Shown here one piece after another: positions 52,572 through 60,973 of a stretch of DNA of 64,000 nucleotides (its first letter is position 1; each line of letters begins with the position of its first letter). This DNA comes from a virus. Position numbers and translations under genes: made by a program. Under the pieces are notes generated by a model. The model saw nothing but the letters and a program-made list of their open reading frames with translations, was not told the origin of the DNA and made no database searches. The stretch spans positions 1 through 64,000 of the IMG/VR virus record IMGVR_UViG_3300024348_000001. The stretch is one strand, 5' to 3'.

Positions 52572-54087
52572 TGATCTCTCCAGACAGATATTCCAACAAT
52601 CGAGATCGCTGCGTTGGGGCTAACTGCTCCCATCCCATCTGTGAATAGGATGTCGCTCGCTTATCCGCACGCTTGGCAAACCGACTGTTGAACTGGTCCT
52701 TGTAATCGTGCACGATGCCATACGACTTGTCGTGATGGAGTCGGGATGTTCGGCCCGGTATCTGCACGTCATTAATCGGAGAAGCGCCGCCGTCACCACG
52801 GATCAGCACCTGCAATTTACGAAAGTTTACGCCCCGATTCCATACCGTGGTTACAATAACTTTCTTAAGTTCGCCTTGCTCAAAGGCTTGTGTCAATTCT
52901 TGTCGTTTGCTGGCAGTTATAACTTCAAAGTCAGGCGGCAACAAACCGCGTTTGTCAAAATACCTTTGATCCCCTTCATCAATTCCCATCTCGCGATACA
53001 CCAGCGTGAATTCCGGTAACAATCGTTTTAGATGTAACGCATGCTCGATCGTCTCAACAGTAATCAACGTTTGAACACTGGCGTCATAAGACTTAGCATC
53101 TTCAGCTATGACACGATTACGCGTTTCGTTCTGCCATATCCCCAATCGTTTGCGTTCAATCGGATCATCGATACCCGCTACAGGATCGTAGTCCGCCATG
53201 ACGTTGTTCCATTGCACCACCAGAGGTACTACCATCTCGTGCTGCACAGCTTCGTCGTAACTAACTTTTAACCTTACTGGACCGAACAAGCCTTCGCAGA
53301 TAACGTCCTTACCGTCAATACGCATATCGTGAGATGCCGAGAATCCCCACATATGCGCATGCGTAAACCGAGCCAGTTTGGCGGAGATTGAATCCACAGG
53401 CGCTTCGTGGCATTCATCGTAAAACACAAAGTCCGCATCTGCGGGAGCGTGATGCAGACTGTCCGCTGTGACACAAAAAATTCTGTGCCCGGGAACCTTG
53501 CGACCTCCTCCAACCAAACCGACCTCCGGAATCATTTGCGCCAGTTCTGGATACAGCCGTTGCGTCATGACATCAACAGACTTGGTAGACACCACGATCT
53601 TGGCATCCGGGAAGAGAATCGCCGCACAACCAATGACAAACGATTTACCCCAACCGGGAGGACAGTCAATCCGCCCGTTGATGTATTTCTCAATAACCTG
53701 AAGTGCCTCGTCTTGCCGGTACCTCAGCTCAAAGTTCAAACTGTTAAGCCTATCCCAATCCGCTATGAATGCGTCGGGACGGGGGTATTCAGTTAAGTTC
53801 TTGTACTTAACTGAATACCCATGCGCTTTCAATTGCTTAGTAACACGTTTGTAAAAACCAAATGTTGTCACCAGCCGGTTTTTGACATCTCGGGTAAACA
53901 TGTCAATTGGTACCGTCATCATCAAAGACTTGTTTTCCCGTTTGGCTTTTACACGCGCTGCACCATACAACGGTTTGACTTCAATACAAGTCAGCACGCG
54001 GCGGAGAACATCAAAGACACGAGCCTCTTGTGAATTAACAATCAGACGGTTGCCGTAACGAATCAATTCTATTGCGGACTGCGGCAT
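52561..54087 (-). CDS. Superfamily 2 DNA helicase (UvsW/RecG-like layout)
   Basis: Motif I CPPGWGKSFVIG (Lys148), motif II FVFYDECHEAPVD (DECH box), motif III GFSASHDMR and the C-terminal motifs VIVTTVWNRGVNF and QIPGRTSRL are all present. About 508 residues with an N-terminal extension, like T4 UvsW. It would remodel forks and R-loops. Start at 54087 with AAGGAG at 6 nt. The gene contains a remarkable 16-bp hairpin. Confidence 0.88.
   Translation of the reverse strand: MPQSAIELIRYGNRLIVNSQEARVFDVLRRVLTCIEVKPLYGAARVKAKRENKSLMMTVPIDMFTRDVKNRLVTTFGFYKRVTKQLKAHGYSVKYKNLTEYPRPDAFIADWDRLNSLNFELRYRQDEALQVIEKYINGRIDCPPGWGKSFVIGCAAILFPDAKIVVSTKSVDVMTQRLYPELAQMIPEVGLVGGGRKVPGHRIFCVTADSLHHAPADADFVFYDECHEAPVDSISAKLARFTHAHMWGFSASHDMRIDGKDVICEGLFGPVRLKVSYDEAVQHEMVVPLVVQWNNVMADYDPVAGIDDPIERKRLGIWQNETRNRVIAEDAKSYDASVQTLITVETIEHALHLKRLLPEFTLVYREMGIDEGDQRYFDKRGLLPPDFEVITASKRQELTQAFEQGELKKVIVTTVWNRGVNFRKLQVLIRGDGGASPINDVQIPGRTSRLHHDKSYGIVHDYKDQFNSRFAKRADKRATSYSQMGWEQLAPTQRSRLLEYLSGEISDK
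53783..53820 (-). repeat. Perfect 16-bp hairpin inside the SF2 helicase gene
   Basis: Bases 53783-53798 pair with 53805-53820, loop 6 nt, no mismatch. It encodes residues GYSVKYKNLTEYP in the helicase, so the coding meaning is kept. No T-tract follows. Confidence 0.92.
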
Positions 54088-54123
54088 CGACTGCTCCTTC
54101 CAAGGCAGCAATGTGCCGCCCTC

Positions 54124-54999
54124 CTATGTGGTTAATCCTATATGTTTGTAAAACGCTTTAAGCTCGTCTTCCCGTTTGAAGAACATAGACGGCATAAACT
54201 TAACTTCTTGATGGGTCGTCAGTTTAGCTCGCCACAGCAAATAAGTGTAATCCAACAATTTTTTAGAAACCTTTGTCAGACTAATTGCCGGATCAGAATT
54301 TGTCATGAAGATACGCCACAGAAAATCTTCTGGCCTTGAGGGTTTTTGCTGTTTGTAATACTCACACGCCTTTTCATTGTGCCACGCGTTAAACACCGAT
54401 AGTGCTCGGTCAAAATTTACACCGGGAGTTTCGTCTTCAAAGAACCGTTTACCGTTCGAGTAGTTGATGCCCATGTAAGCATACAGACGACTCAATCTAT
54501 TAGGTTTAAACGGATGCACAAATCTGCGAGGATCACCAATTTCCGCCAATATGTTACCTACTGAATGTTTGTCAATAAACGGAATGAACGACATGAAAGA
54601 CCACGCCGGATGTTGTTTTAAAGCTTTGTCAATTTGCTCAGGCGTACTGTCGGTCTGCAATGACACCAATTTATACGCAAAATACTCAGCCTTATGCATA
54701 ATCGCCGACCGATACTGCGGCTGCGCCAATCCGTGCAGCGTCGCAGTCACATCCATAATCTCAGGCCCAAACACTAATCGTATTTGCGTTGTTGTGTCGT
54801 GAAACAATTCAAACAGGCGACACATCAACGTTGCGTTTTGCGGTGACGCCAACACAGAGATCTGTTTAAACTTGGCCGTCGGAAATGATCCAATAAATTC
54901 CATAACATCTTGTTCGGAATTACATACCGACAACGAATCGTCGGCGTACCAAACCGTTTCGTCATAAGCACAATGAACTTTCAGGTTATTGTGCGTCAT
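54124..54999 (-). CDS. Unrecognised protein (291 aa)
   Basis: Start at 54999 follows the SbcC stop by 4 bp with GGGA upstream. Soluble alpha/beta protein; DIMDV-like and FMSFIPFIDKHSVGNILAEIGD segments suggest a helix-hairpin-helix-like part (HSVGNILAEIG), which may bind DNA, but I cannot confirm it. Lies between SbcC and the SF2 helicase. Confidence 0.6.
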   Translation of the reverse strand: MTHNNLKVHCAYDETVWYADDSLSVCNSEQDVMEFIGSFPTAKFKQISVLASPQNATLMCRLFELFHDTTTQIRLVFGPEIMDVTATLHGLAQPQYRSAIMHKAEYFAYKLVSLQTDSTPEQIDKALKQHPAWSFMSFIPFIDKHSVGNILAEIGDPRRFVHPFKPNRLSRLYAYMGINYSNGKRFFEDETPGVNFDRALSVFNAWHNEKACEYYKQQKPSRPEDFLWRIFMTNSDPAISLTKVSKKLLDYTYLLWRAKLTTHQEVKFMPSMFFKREDELKAFYKHIGLTT

Positions 55000-55003
55000 G
55001 GCG

Positions 55004-57154
55004 TTATCCCAGTGTGATGATCTGATCAAAACATCCCCGCAAATTATCTGCGTGTGTCACCATTATAATTTGCCGATGTCCCGAAATCTTTGTCGATAGC
55101 GAACTTAGCGCGTCTGCCAAGAAACTCCGATTGTCTTCGTCGAGGTTTGCTGTTGGTTCGTCCAACGCCAGCAACCCGACAACAGACGCCAAAGACAGCC
55201 AGAACGCAATCGCCAAGATAACCTTCTGGCCCGTAGACAATCTACCTGCGGCCTGCGGTGGTTCCCCGGGTTTGTGCACGATGAACGTCAAATCATCGTG
55301 TGCAGTTTCAACCCAGAAGGGACTACCAAACTTGGCCAGATTATCGTTGATGCCTTGCTCCATCCTTTCCATATTGGCAACGGCAACGATGTTCGGCAAT
55401 TTATCCCTATGCACAACCGTTCTGACTTGCTCCAACATTGACAACAACTGACGCATCTTCTTGTTGCGCTTAACCGACATGCGCAAATTATCTAGATCAC
55501 GTTCGTAGCGTTGGATGCTTTTCTGATTGGCGGCAATTAGGCCTTCCAGTTTGGCAATCTCGACTGTCGTTGCATAATGCTTGCGGCGTCTAGCTGTTAC
55601 GTGCTCTACAAGGTCTTCCGTAACCGTGTACGTTTTAGTGCCGGACTGAACGACCGTGTTGTCTTTGATCGTCGTCTCTACGTCTTTCAACTGTACAGAA
55701 AGCGCGCTCAACAAAGATGACGCTCTTGTTGATTCAATCTCGTGAATCCGTTCATCGGCTTCCGCACCACTCAACGCTTGCTTGTACTTCTCGTATTTAT
55801 CAAGCACCGTGATAGCGTCTTCCAAATCTACAAGCGGTTCTTCTACCGCAGGAATGTTGTCCAGAACGGCAGTAGCTGACGCATGTGCTGCCGTTGCTGA
55901 ACTCAAATCATCCTCATACGTTTTCTTCAAAATCAATGCTTGCTGAAGTGCTTGCAACGTTTTCTTGCGCAACGTACACGCTTCTGTCAGCGTCAACAAT
56001 TCTCTGCGGTATTCCACCAACTGAGCCTGCAACGAATCCACAGGCGTCAAACAAGTCGGACACACTACCTTCTTCGTGTTCTCAAACGTATCAAGAATTT
56101 TTGTCAATTCAGCAACACGCGTCAATCGTGTCTGCTGTTCTTCTTTCAACTGATCGTACTGCTCTCGAGAAACATCTTCAGGCGGCGTAAGCGCATCAAG
56201 TTTGCGTTGAGCTGCTGACACTTTAGCTTCGGCAGCTTTGCGTCGTTCTGTAACTGCCTCGTATTGCCGCCATGCTGTCTTAGCGTCTCGAGCTGTCGTT
56301 ACCTGCTCTTCAATCTTAGTCAGGCGTTCTTTGATCTTTTCCGTATGCGCAACAGCTTCAGTCACCGCTTGCTTGGCCGTAACCAGTTTAGTACTAGCGG
56401 TTTCGATCTTGTCAGTCAGCGTCTTCTGTGTCGCCTGCGCCGTTGTCAAATTCTCAAATGCTCTAACAATTGCCTCAAGCGTCAGCAACGTTTTCTGACT
56501 CAGGACCTGCTGCGTACACTCATCCATCTTTTCCTGCACCGTACTAATCTCAGACGTGAGGCTGGCAATGTTGGCCATCAGTTGGTCGCTGTTATCTACG
56601 GTTGTCTGCACCGAAGATGAGTTGGACAGAATGAACCTGCCCAGTGCCAACCACACCGTTTCGCAATGCTCAGTACCACACAACTTCTGAAACGCTTTCT
56701 TGCGATCGCCATCTGTGGCCGCAAGGAAATCGTAGATCAAATGCTGTTGCTTGAAAACAAACCTGTCCAACACGCCAAACTCGACACCAAGGATGTTCTT
56801 GAGTTCTTCGGCAATCTTTTCAGAGTTGGTAATCTCAATGCCGGGAGTGTCGGCATACGTGAACACGCTCTTGTTGGGGCGCAAGCTACGGCACAGTTTG
56901 AAGTGCACGTTGTTGTGTTCTACTTCAATCTCGGCAAAAGCCTTGTCTGTGGGTTTAGCTTGATTGTTGATGCAATCCGCTTTGACACCCTCGAACCGAC
57001 TCCAGTCATTGGTCAACACTGCGTAGAGCAAATTGACCACCGTTGATTTTCCACACCCGTTTCTGCCGACAATACCGACCAGCCCGCACTTGAAATCAAT
57101 CTCCAATTTCTTGTGCGGACCCACATTCAACACTGTCAATTTCTTGATGTACAT
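55004..57154 (-). CDS. SbcC/Rad50-like SMC nuclease subunit (gp46-like)
   Basis: Walker A GIVGRNGCGKST (28-39), a long coiled coil, the zinc hook CPTC (365-368) at the centre, ABC signature RLSTGQKVILAIAF and Walker B LLALDEPTANLDED. 716 residues, a little longer than T4 gp46. With the SbcD subunit, whose gene overlaps its start by 59 bp, it forms the Mre11/Rad50 complex that resects ends and feeds recombination. Confidence 0.95.
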   Translation of the reverse strand: MYIKKLTVLNVGPHKKLEIDFKCGLVGIVGRNGCGKSTVVNLLYAVLTNDWSRFEGVKADCINNQAKPTDKAFAEIEVEHNNVHFKLCRSLRPNKSVFTYADTPGIEITNSEKIAEELKNILGVEFGVLDRFVFKQQHLIYDFLAATDGDRKKAFQKLCGTEHCETVWLALGRFILSNSSSVQTTVDNSDQLMANIASLTSEISTVQEKMDECTQQVLSQKTLLTLEAIVRAFENLTTAQATQKTLTDKIETASTKLVTAKQAVTEAVAHTEKIKERLTKIEEQVTTARDAKTAWRQYEAVTERRKAAEAKVSAAQRKLDALTPPEDVSREQYDQLKEEQQTRLTRVAELTKILDTFENTKKVVCPTCLTPVDSLQAQLVEYRRELLTLTEACTLRKKTLQALQQALILKKTYEDDLSSATAAHASATAVLDNIPAVEEPLVDLEDAITVLDKYEKYKQALSGAEADERIHEIESTRASSLLSALSVQLKDVETTIKDNTVVQSGTKTYTVTEDLVEHVTARRRKHYATTVEIAKLEGLIAANQKSIQRYERDLDNLRMSVKRNKKMRQLLSMLEQVRTVVHRDKLPNIVAVANMERMEQGINDNLAKFGSPFWVETAHDDLTFIVHKPGEPPQAAGRLSTGQKVILAIAFWLSLASVVGLLALDEPTANLDEDNRSFLADALSSLSTKISGHRQIIMVTHADNLRGCFDQIITLG

Positions 57155-58247
57155 CGTCTTTCCTCAGCCATTCCTGTCTCAAAGCTTCTAGTTCGGCGTC
57201 AACATTTGTTGCGGCCAGAAAGCGAGAAACTACAGAGAACAGGCGGGGATCTTCCTCTGGATCTACAGCCAATCTCAGCAATGACGTTGGCGTAAGCACT
57301 TCCACATTTGTCGTGGGTGCGGAGACTACCAGCCTCTCCTTGACTTTAGGTGTTTCCTTCAAGAACAAGTGCACCTTGTCTACACACGCCGCTTCCAATC
57401 GTCTGGCTGCGTCGTGAAGCTCGGCGTTGTACTTCACCCTCAGATACGGTCTGCGTATGTGCGGTGGTAAATGTTCTGACTCCGATGCCAACTGTTCAAT
57501 ACGCGCGGGCAGTTCTGATAAGTATTTATCTAATGTCGGGTCGTCTGTGATCTCGACATCGTCCAACGTTGGCCTAACCTTGAGTTCTCCAACCATCCAA
57601 TGTTCGTCGGCGTGAAGCATAAAATATTTATCGGGCTGCTCGTCGATTGACTGCCGACACGTCGATCCCGGGGAATACACAGTAACAGGCTGACCTGTCT
57701 TGCCTGTGGTGTGAAAGACTTTGTGCACATGCAAATCACCCGTGAAGATTGTGGACACATGCGGCACGTCACTGAAGTTAGCTTCGGGCGTCGTGATACC
57801 GCCCATGAACTCTCCCCACACCTGATGGCTGACCAGAATATCAGTGTCCACAGGGATCTGCGCAAATTCATCGTGAATGCGATCGGCTGGCTGCCAATCC
57901 ATACCGTAAATCGTTACACCGTCAATCATTACGTGACGACCGTGTAAATGTGTGGCGTGAGCATGCGCCGACAACCACGTGGGACTGTCTCTGTCGTGCT
58001 GCCCTTGAATAAAATAAAAAGGGATATTCGCCTCCCTAAGCCTGTCTAGTTGCCGGAAGAACTCTCGGATTGGATAGGCCCGATTTCGTTGCTTATCGAT
58101 TAGGTCGCCGGCCCCAATAACCGCCGAGACTTTCTTAGTCACGGCATGTGTCACAATCTGTTCAAGGGCAAATGCAGCGTCACCAGCCACGGCACGAGTT
58201 GTCCATGCCGATTCCTGCAAATGCGCATCAGCAAAAAACAAAAGCAT
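57096..58247 (-). CDS. SbcD/Mre11-like nuclease subunit (gp47-like)
   Basis: Metallophosphoesterase motifs in order: FFADAHLQ (Asp7, His9), VIGAGDLID, FIQGQHDRD, VSHQVWGEF and FTGDLHVHKVF. 383 residues. The C-terminal 90 residues are acidic and helical, as expected for the Rad50-binding part. Start with AGGAG. It cuts DNA ends and hairpins together with SbcC; hairpin cutting is of interest given the hairpin-rich DNA in this genome. Confidence 0.93.
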   Translation of the reverse strand: MLLFFADAHLQESAWTTRAVAGDAAFALEQIVTHAVTKKVSAVIGAGDLIDKQRNRAYPIREFFRQLDRLREANIPFYFIQGQHDRDSPTWLSAHAHATHLHGRHVMIDGVTIYGMDWQPADRIHDEFAQIPVDTDILVSHQVWGEFMGGITTPEANFSDVPHVSTIFTGDLHVHKVFHTTGKTGQPVTVYSPGSTCRQSIDEQPDKYFMLHADEHWMVGELKVRPTLDDVEITDDPTLDKYLSELPARIEQLASESEHLPPHIRRPYLRVKYNAELHDAARRLEAACVDKVHLFLKETPKVKERLVVSAPTTNVEVLTPTSLLRLAVDPEEDPRLFSVVSRFLAATNVDAELEALRQEWLRKDDVHQEIDSVECGSAQEIGD

Positions 58248-58281
58248 TGTTTGCTCCTGAGTATTGTTACAACAACGCGTT

Positions 58282-58791
58282 TTAAATAGTGAAGACCAAT
58301 GCGGCGTAAGGACTGTCTAAATTGTTTGCAAGTTTTAATTGCACAACACGTACGTTGCCGTCTATTTTAAAATCTTCACGTTTAATTGCGTCTTGAATTG
58401 AACTTGTTAATTCCGCTTCGTGGTTTTCGTTGTATGTGTCTTCATTATTTAGATCAAACGAAAGACCTACAACTTGCACCGTTACATCTAATTGCATTTG
58501 TATTGCGGCGTCATACGTTTTCTTGTACCGTCTTTCGTTAAAAATTGCATTAAAATCGTGTTGTCGTCGATTAAAAACTAAGAACGGCTGGTTTTCGTCA
58601 AAGATAGCCACCATATCCTCTAAAACGTCTTTTTTCATTTCTTCTGCGGTTATACAATCAGCAAGAGAATACGGCGTATCTTTAACTTCGTCGTAAACAG
58701 AAACTGACATTTCTAATTGTTCGTCTGTAAAACCTTTTAACACTTTTAACAAATCTTTGTACGAAGGGTGCCTTTCGTTAAACCGTGACAT
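58282..58791 (-). CDS. Unrecognised protein (169 aa)
   Basis: GAGG before the start. Acidic alpha/beta protein (VLEDMVAIFDENQPFLVFNRRQHDFNAIF). No motif. First of a run of small orphan genes upstream of the SbcCD pair. Confidence 0.6.
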   Translation of the reverse strand: MSRFNERHPSYKDLLKVLKGFTDEQLEMSVSVYDEVKDTPYSLADCITAEEMKKDVLEDMVAIFDENQPFLVFNRRQHDFNAIFNERRYKKTYDAAIQMQLDVTVQVVGLSFDLNNEDTYNENHEAELTSSIQDAIKREDFKIDGNVRVVQLKLANNLDSPYAALVFTI

Positions 58792-58807
58792 ATCAACCTC
58801 GCTTAAA

Positions 58808-59017
58808 TTACTCTTCAGTCCAAAATGCCTTTCCGTTTAACTTATCTGCGTATTTTGTATTTTCTAGTCCGTGCAACCCGACGGTGTAATTATTGAATGT
58901 GCACACGATGTAATAATTTTCTTTATTTTTTATAACTTGATATGCCTTAGTGTCAGCAAATACAGTTTTACCTGCGTCAACAGCTTTTTTTATCTTTTCA
59001 ATTGTGTCTAGTTTCAC
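58808..59017 (-). CDS. Small unrecognised protein (69 aa)
   Basis: GTG start with AGGAG at 7 nt, overlapping the stop of a 29-codon ORF. Basic N-terminus (MKLDTIEKIKKAVDAGK), then a beta-rich part (YYIVCTFNNYTVGLHGL). No family. Confidence 0.6.
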   Translation of the reverse strand: MKLDTIEKIKKAVDAGKTVFADTKAYQVIKNKENYYIVCTFNNYTVGLHGLENTKYADKLNGKAFWTEE

Positions 59018-59103
59018 GCATCATCTCCTATTAATGTTGTAACGTATTGTGCCAATTCTTTGCTAAGAATGAAAAGCAGTTGAGCTAAACCCGTGCTGTT
59101 CAT
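59014..59103 (-). CDS. Very short ORF, possibly translated (29 aa)
   Basis: ATG at 59103 with a purine-rich GAGATAGAG upstream; its TGA overlaps the next GTG. The C-terminus (VTTLIGDD) resembles the end of the protein at 59431 (VTTLVGDG), at matching DNA, so it may be the remnant of a duplicated gene, or the similarity may reflect the embedded ribosome site AGGAG. Confidence 0.4.
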   Translation of the reverse strand: MNSTGLAQLLFILSKELAQYVTTLIGDDA

Positions 59104-59110
59104 CTCTATC

Positions 59111-59434
59111 TCACACCCCGTTGTTATTTTCGTCGGCGTCTATGCGTTCTATTTTTAAAGCTTTTTTAATCGTTCTACTGAGGTGTTCTTTTGTTATTAC
59201 AAAATCAATCTCATCCGACAGATCACACATAATGTGCTGGGGACCGCCGTATAATTCTTCTTTGTCAATTAAATACCGTTCGCAACATTTTTTTGTATTT
59301 TCAACGTTCGGACAATTACCGCCGCAATAATAACATGGCGACGTCATCATGCTTTTATTTGCGTTTTCTAAATTTTTTGACAAATACTCTAAAGCCGCAA
59401 GCAATATAAAACGGTCTCGTCTTTTCATTTTCAT
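59111..59434 (-). CDS. Small cysteine-containing protein (107 aa)
   Basis: ATGA overlap with the upstream gene. Basic N-terminus (MKMKRRDRF), then CYYCGGNCPN and KKCCERY, fit for one zinc site, and a polar helical C-terminus. No family recognised. Confidence 0.62.
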   Translation of the reverse strand: MKMKRRDRFILLAALEYLSKNLENANKSMMTSPCYYCGGNCPNVENTKKCCERYLIDKEELYGGPQHIMCDLSDEIDFVITKEHLSRTIKKALKIERIDADENNNGV

Positions 59435-59601
59435 TCGCCGTCTCCTACTAGCGTTGTAACGTTACGTAATTCCTCAAAGAACGCGTCTGTGTCTAAATCC
59501 ATGCGGTCTAAAATCTTTTCTAGCGTTTTGGGAGCCATAACATTTAACGCGTTTACAACTTCAAGCACTGCGCACAAACCGCTGTATTGTTCCTGTGTCA
59601 T
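59431..59601 (-). CDS. Small helical protein (56 aa)
   Basis: ATG at 59601 overlaps the previous stop, GGAG 8 nt upstream. Helical, Leu-rich and acidic (CAVLEVVNALNVMAPKTLEKIL). Unrecognised. Confidence 0.58.
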   Translation of the reverse strand: MTQEQYSGLCAVLEVVNALNVMAPKTLEKILDRMDLDTDAFFEELRNVTTLVGDGE

Positions 59602-59789
59602 TTTGGGTTCTCCGTCACTGCTATAATCGTACAAGTCCCCGATTCAGATTCGCACCATTCAACGTCAGATTCACCAGACATGGCGCGATCCAAGACCAAA
59701 TCTTCCGCTGCTTCTCTATCGACAGCCTCAACATCAATGTCTGCGCTCATAACCACGTCACGTAAAACTCTAATGCGATACTTTGGCAT
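59598..59789 (-). CDS. Small acidic protein (63 aa)
   Basis: ATG at 59789 overlaps the upstream stop (TGATG) with GGAGG at 6 nt. Alternating strand-helix pattern (MPKYRIRVLRDVVMSADIDVEAVDREAAEDLV) as in small DNA-mimic or DUF-type phage proteins. Unrecognised. Confidence 0.62.
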   Translation of the reverse strand: MPKYRIRVLRDVVMSADIDVEAVDREAAEDLVLDRAMSGESDVEWCESESGTCTIIAVTENPK

Positions 59790-60112
59790 CACGCACCTCC
59801 GTTTAATTTGGCAATTAAATTGTTTGCCTGATCAAGTGCCTCATACGAAAAACCGTCTGAGTCTTCGCCATCTTCAATCTCCAAAATTGTCTCAAAAGAC
59901 TTAACAAGCGCAATCAACGTGCTGAGCAAGCTTGGAGCTTCATTAATCAACTTGGCATTTGCTTCTTTGTTCTTGCCGTAAACAGTTACAGACTCCCACT
60001 CTAATGCTTGTTTCCCTCGCTCCGGATGAGGCACATGGAGAATTGTTCCCCACAACGAGTTGTAATGCTTATCGAACTGCCACTGAATGTTCCACGGTCC
60101 TTCTGTATGCAC
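59789..60112 (-). CDS. Small unrecognised protein (107 aa)
   Basis: GTG start, AGGAG at 6 nt. HTEGPWNIQWQFDKHYNSLWG at the N-terminus, then NAKLINEAPSLLSTLIALVKSFE, the phrase ANAKLINEAPxLL found in a common family of small phage proteins of unknown function. Confidence 0.72.
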   Translation of the reverse strand: MHTEGPWNIQWQFDKHYNSLWGTILHVPHPERGKQALEWESVTVYGKNKEANAKLINEAPSLLSTLIALVKSFETILEIEDGEDSDGFSYEALDQANNLIAKLNGGA

Positions 60113-60121
60113 AATCAGCTC

Positions 60122-60301
60122 CTATACGTTGATGTTCTCTTTGTTGATGTCCAATACGTACCAGTCTGCGCGGTCCATAAAATCGTCTTTGGCCGTTTCA
60201 GCCGCAACGTGCATTGCGTCTTTGTCGTCATCGGCTTCAAAAGATTTGACAATATCCCACGCACCGCTTTCTCGAACGAAAGCGAAGTAATACATCGGCA
60301 T
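60122..60301 (-). CDS. Small acidic protein (59 aa)
   Basis: ATG at 60301 with AGGAA upstream; 59 residues, acidic (FEADDDKDAMHVAAETAKDDF), ends VLDINKENINV. Fills a gap of the gene chain exactly. No family. Confidence 0.65.
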   Translation of the reverse strand: MPMYYFAFVRESGAWDIVKSFEADDDKDAMHVAAETAKDDFMDRADWYVLDINKENINV

Positions 60302-60309
60302 GCTGTTTC

Positions 60310-60483
60310 CTATACGTCAAATAGAACGCGCAACAGCTCTTGCAGTCTGCGCACTTCACTTGCCACTTTGTGTAACTGCTTGATACAACCGACGGCGTCA
60401 AAGCCGTCGATTGTCTTCTTGTCTGTAGACTCTTTAATCAGCGTTTTTGGAAACTTTGCAACGGCGCGGTCCGTAATGTCCAT
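60310..60483 (-). CDS. Small basic protein (57 aa)
   Basis: ATG at 60483 with GAGG at 7 nt, starting 50 bp inside the 3' end of the adenylyltransferase gene. Residues IKQLHKVASEVRRLQELLRVLFDV form one long helix. A perfect 7-bp hairpin with a 6-nt loop lies at 60390-60409. Unrecognised. Confidence 0.62.
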   Translation of the reverse strand: MDITDRAVAKFPKTLIKESTDKKTIDGFDAVGCIKQLHKVASEVRRLQELLRVLFDV

Positions 60484-60973
60484 TGGTCTGCCTCACCACG
60501 TCAATGATGCGCGTGGTGTGCAACTCACCACACATCTCTATATATTTGACGTTTTGAGCCAACTCTCCAAGCTTACAAGGGCTGTCTCGGTATTCAGCTC
60601 CCTTGACAAACGTCGTAGGTTTAAGCGCCTGCATAACGTCAGGCCACTCATCCGTCGAACCTTCAATGACGTAATCCACAAACTTGCACGCCAACAAAAT
60701 GTCTAATCGTTCGGCAAATGAATAGAAAGGTCTAGAGTCACCTTTTAACTTTTTCACAGACTCATCGGTGTCCAAACCGACAATCAACCGTGCACCCAGA
60801 TAATGTGCTTCACGCAACAAATGCACGTGCCCGGCGTGAAACAAATCAAAGCAACCCACAGTAAAAACTATGGGTTGCGAAAACTCTAGTGCCCGTAACT
60901 GGTTGAATGTTTCTACTTTGGACAAATCCACACCAATCGTAGTAATGTCATACCCGTTACGGAATATTCTCAT
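60434..60973 (-). CDS. Heptose 1-phosphate adenylyltransferase (HldE C-terminal domain-like)
   Basis: The nucleotidyltransferase core shows TVGCFDLFHAGHVHLLREA with HxGH at 46-49, then IVGLDTDESVKKLKG and the helix TSTDEW region ALKPTTFVKGAEY. This is the RfaE2 domain that joins ATP to D-glycero-manno-heptose 1-phosphate to give ADP-heptose. In most bacteria it is fused to the kinase; here the two are separate, overlapping genes. 179 residues. An AGT...ACT hairpin (8 bp plus 3 bp) lies in the gene at 60851-60878. Confidence 0.85.
   Translation of the reverse strand: MRIFRNGYDITTIGVDLSKVETFNQLRALEFSQPIVFTVGCFDLFHAGHVHLLREAHYLGARLIVGLDTDESVKKLKGDSRPFYSFAERLDILLACKFVDYVIEGSTDEWPDVMQALKPTTFVKGAEYRDSPCKLGELAQNVKYIEMCGELHTTRIIDVVRQTNGHYGPRRCKVSKNAD
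60851..60878 (-). repeat. Hairpin inside the adenylyltransferase gene
   Basis: Bases 60851-60858 pair with 60871-60878 (8 bp); after one mismatch a 3-bp extension closes an AAAA loop. In frame within the coding sequence, no T-tract. Confidence 0.75.

Noticed and set aside
53783-53820. Intrinsic terminator inside the helicase gene
   Set aside because: The stem is strong but no T-tract follows on either strand in the coding direction, and the ORF continues through it.
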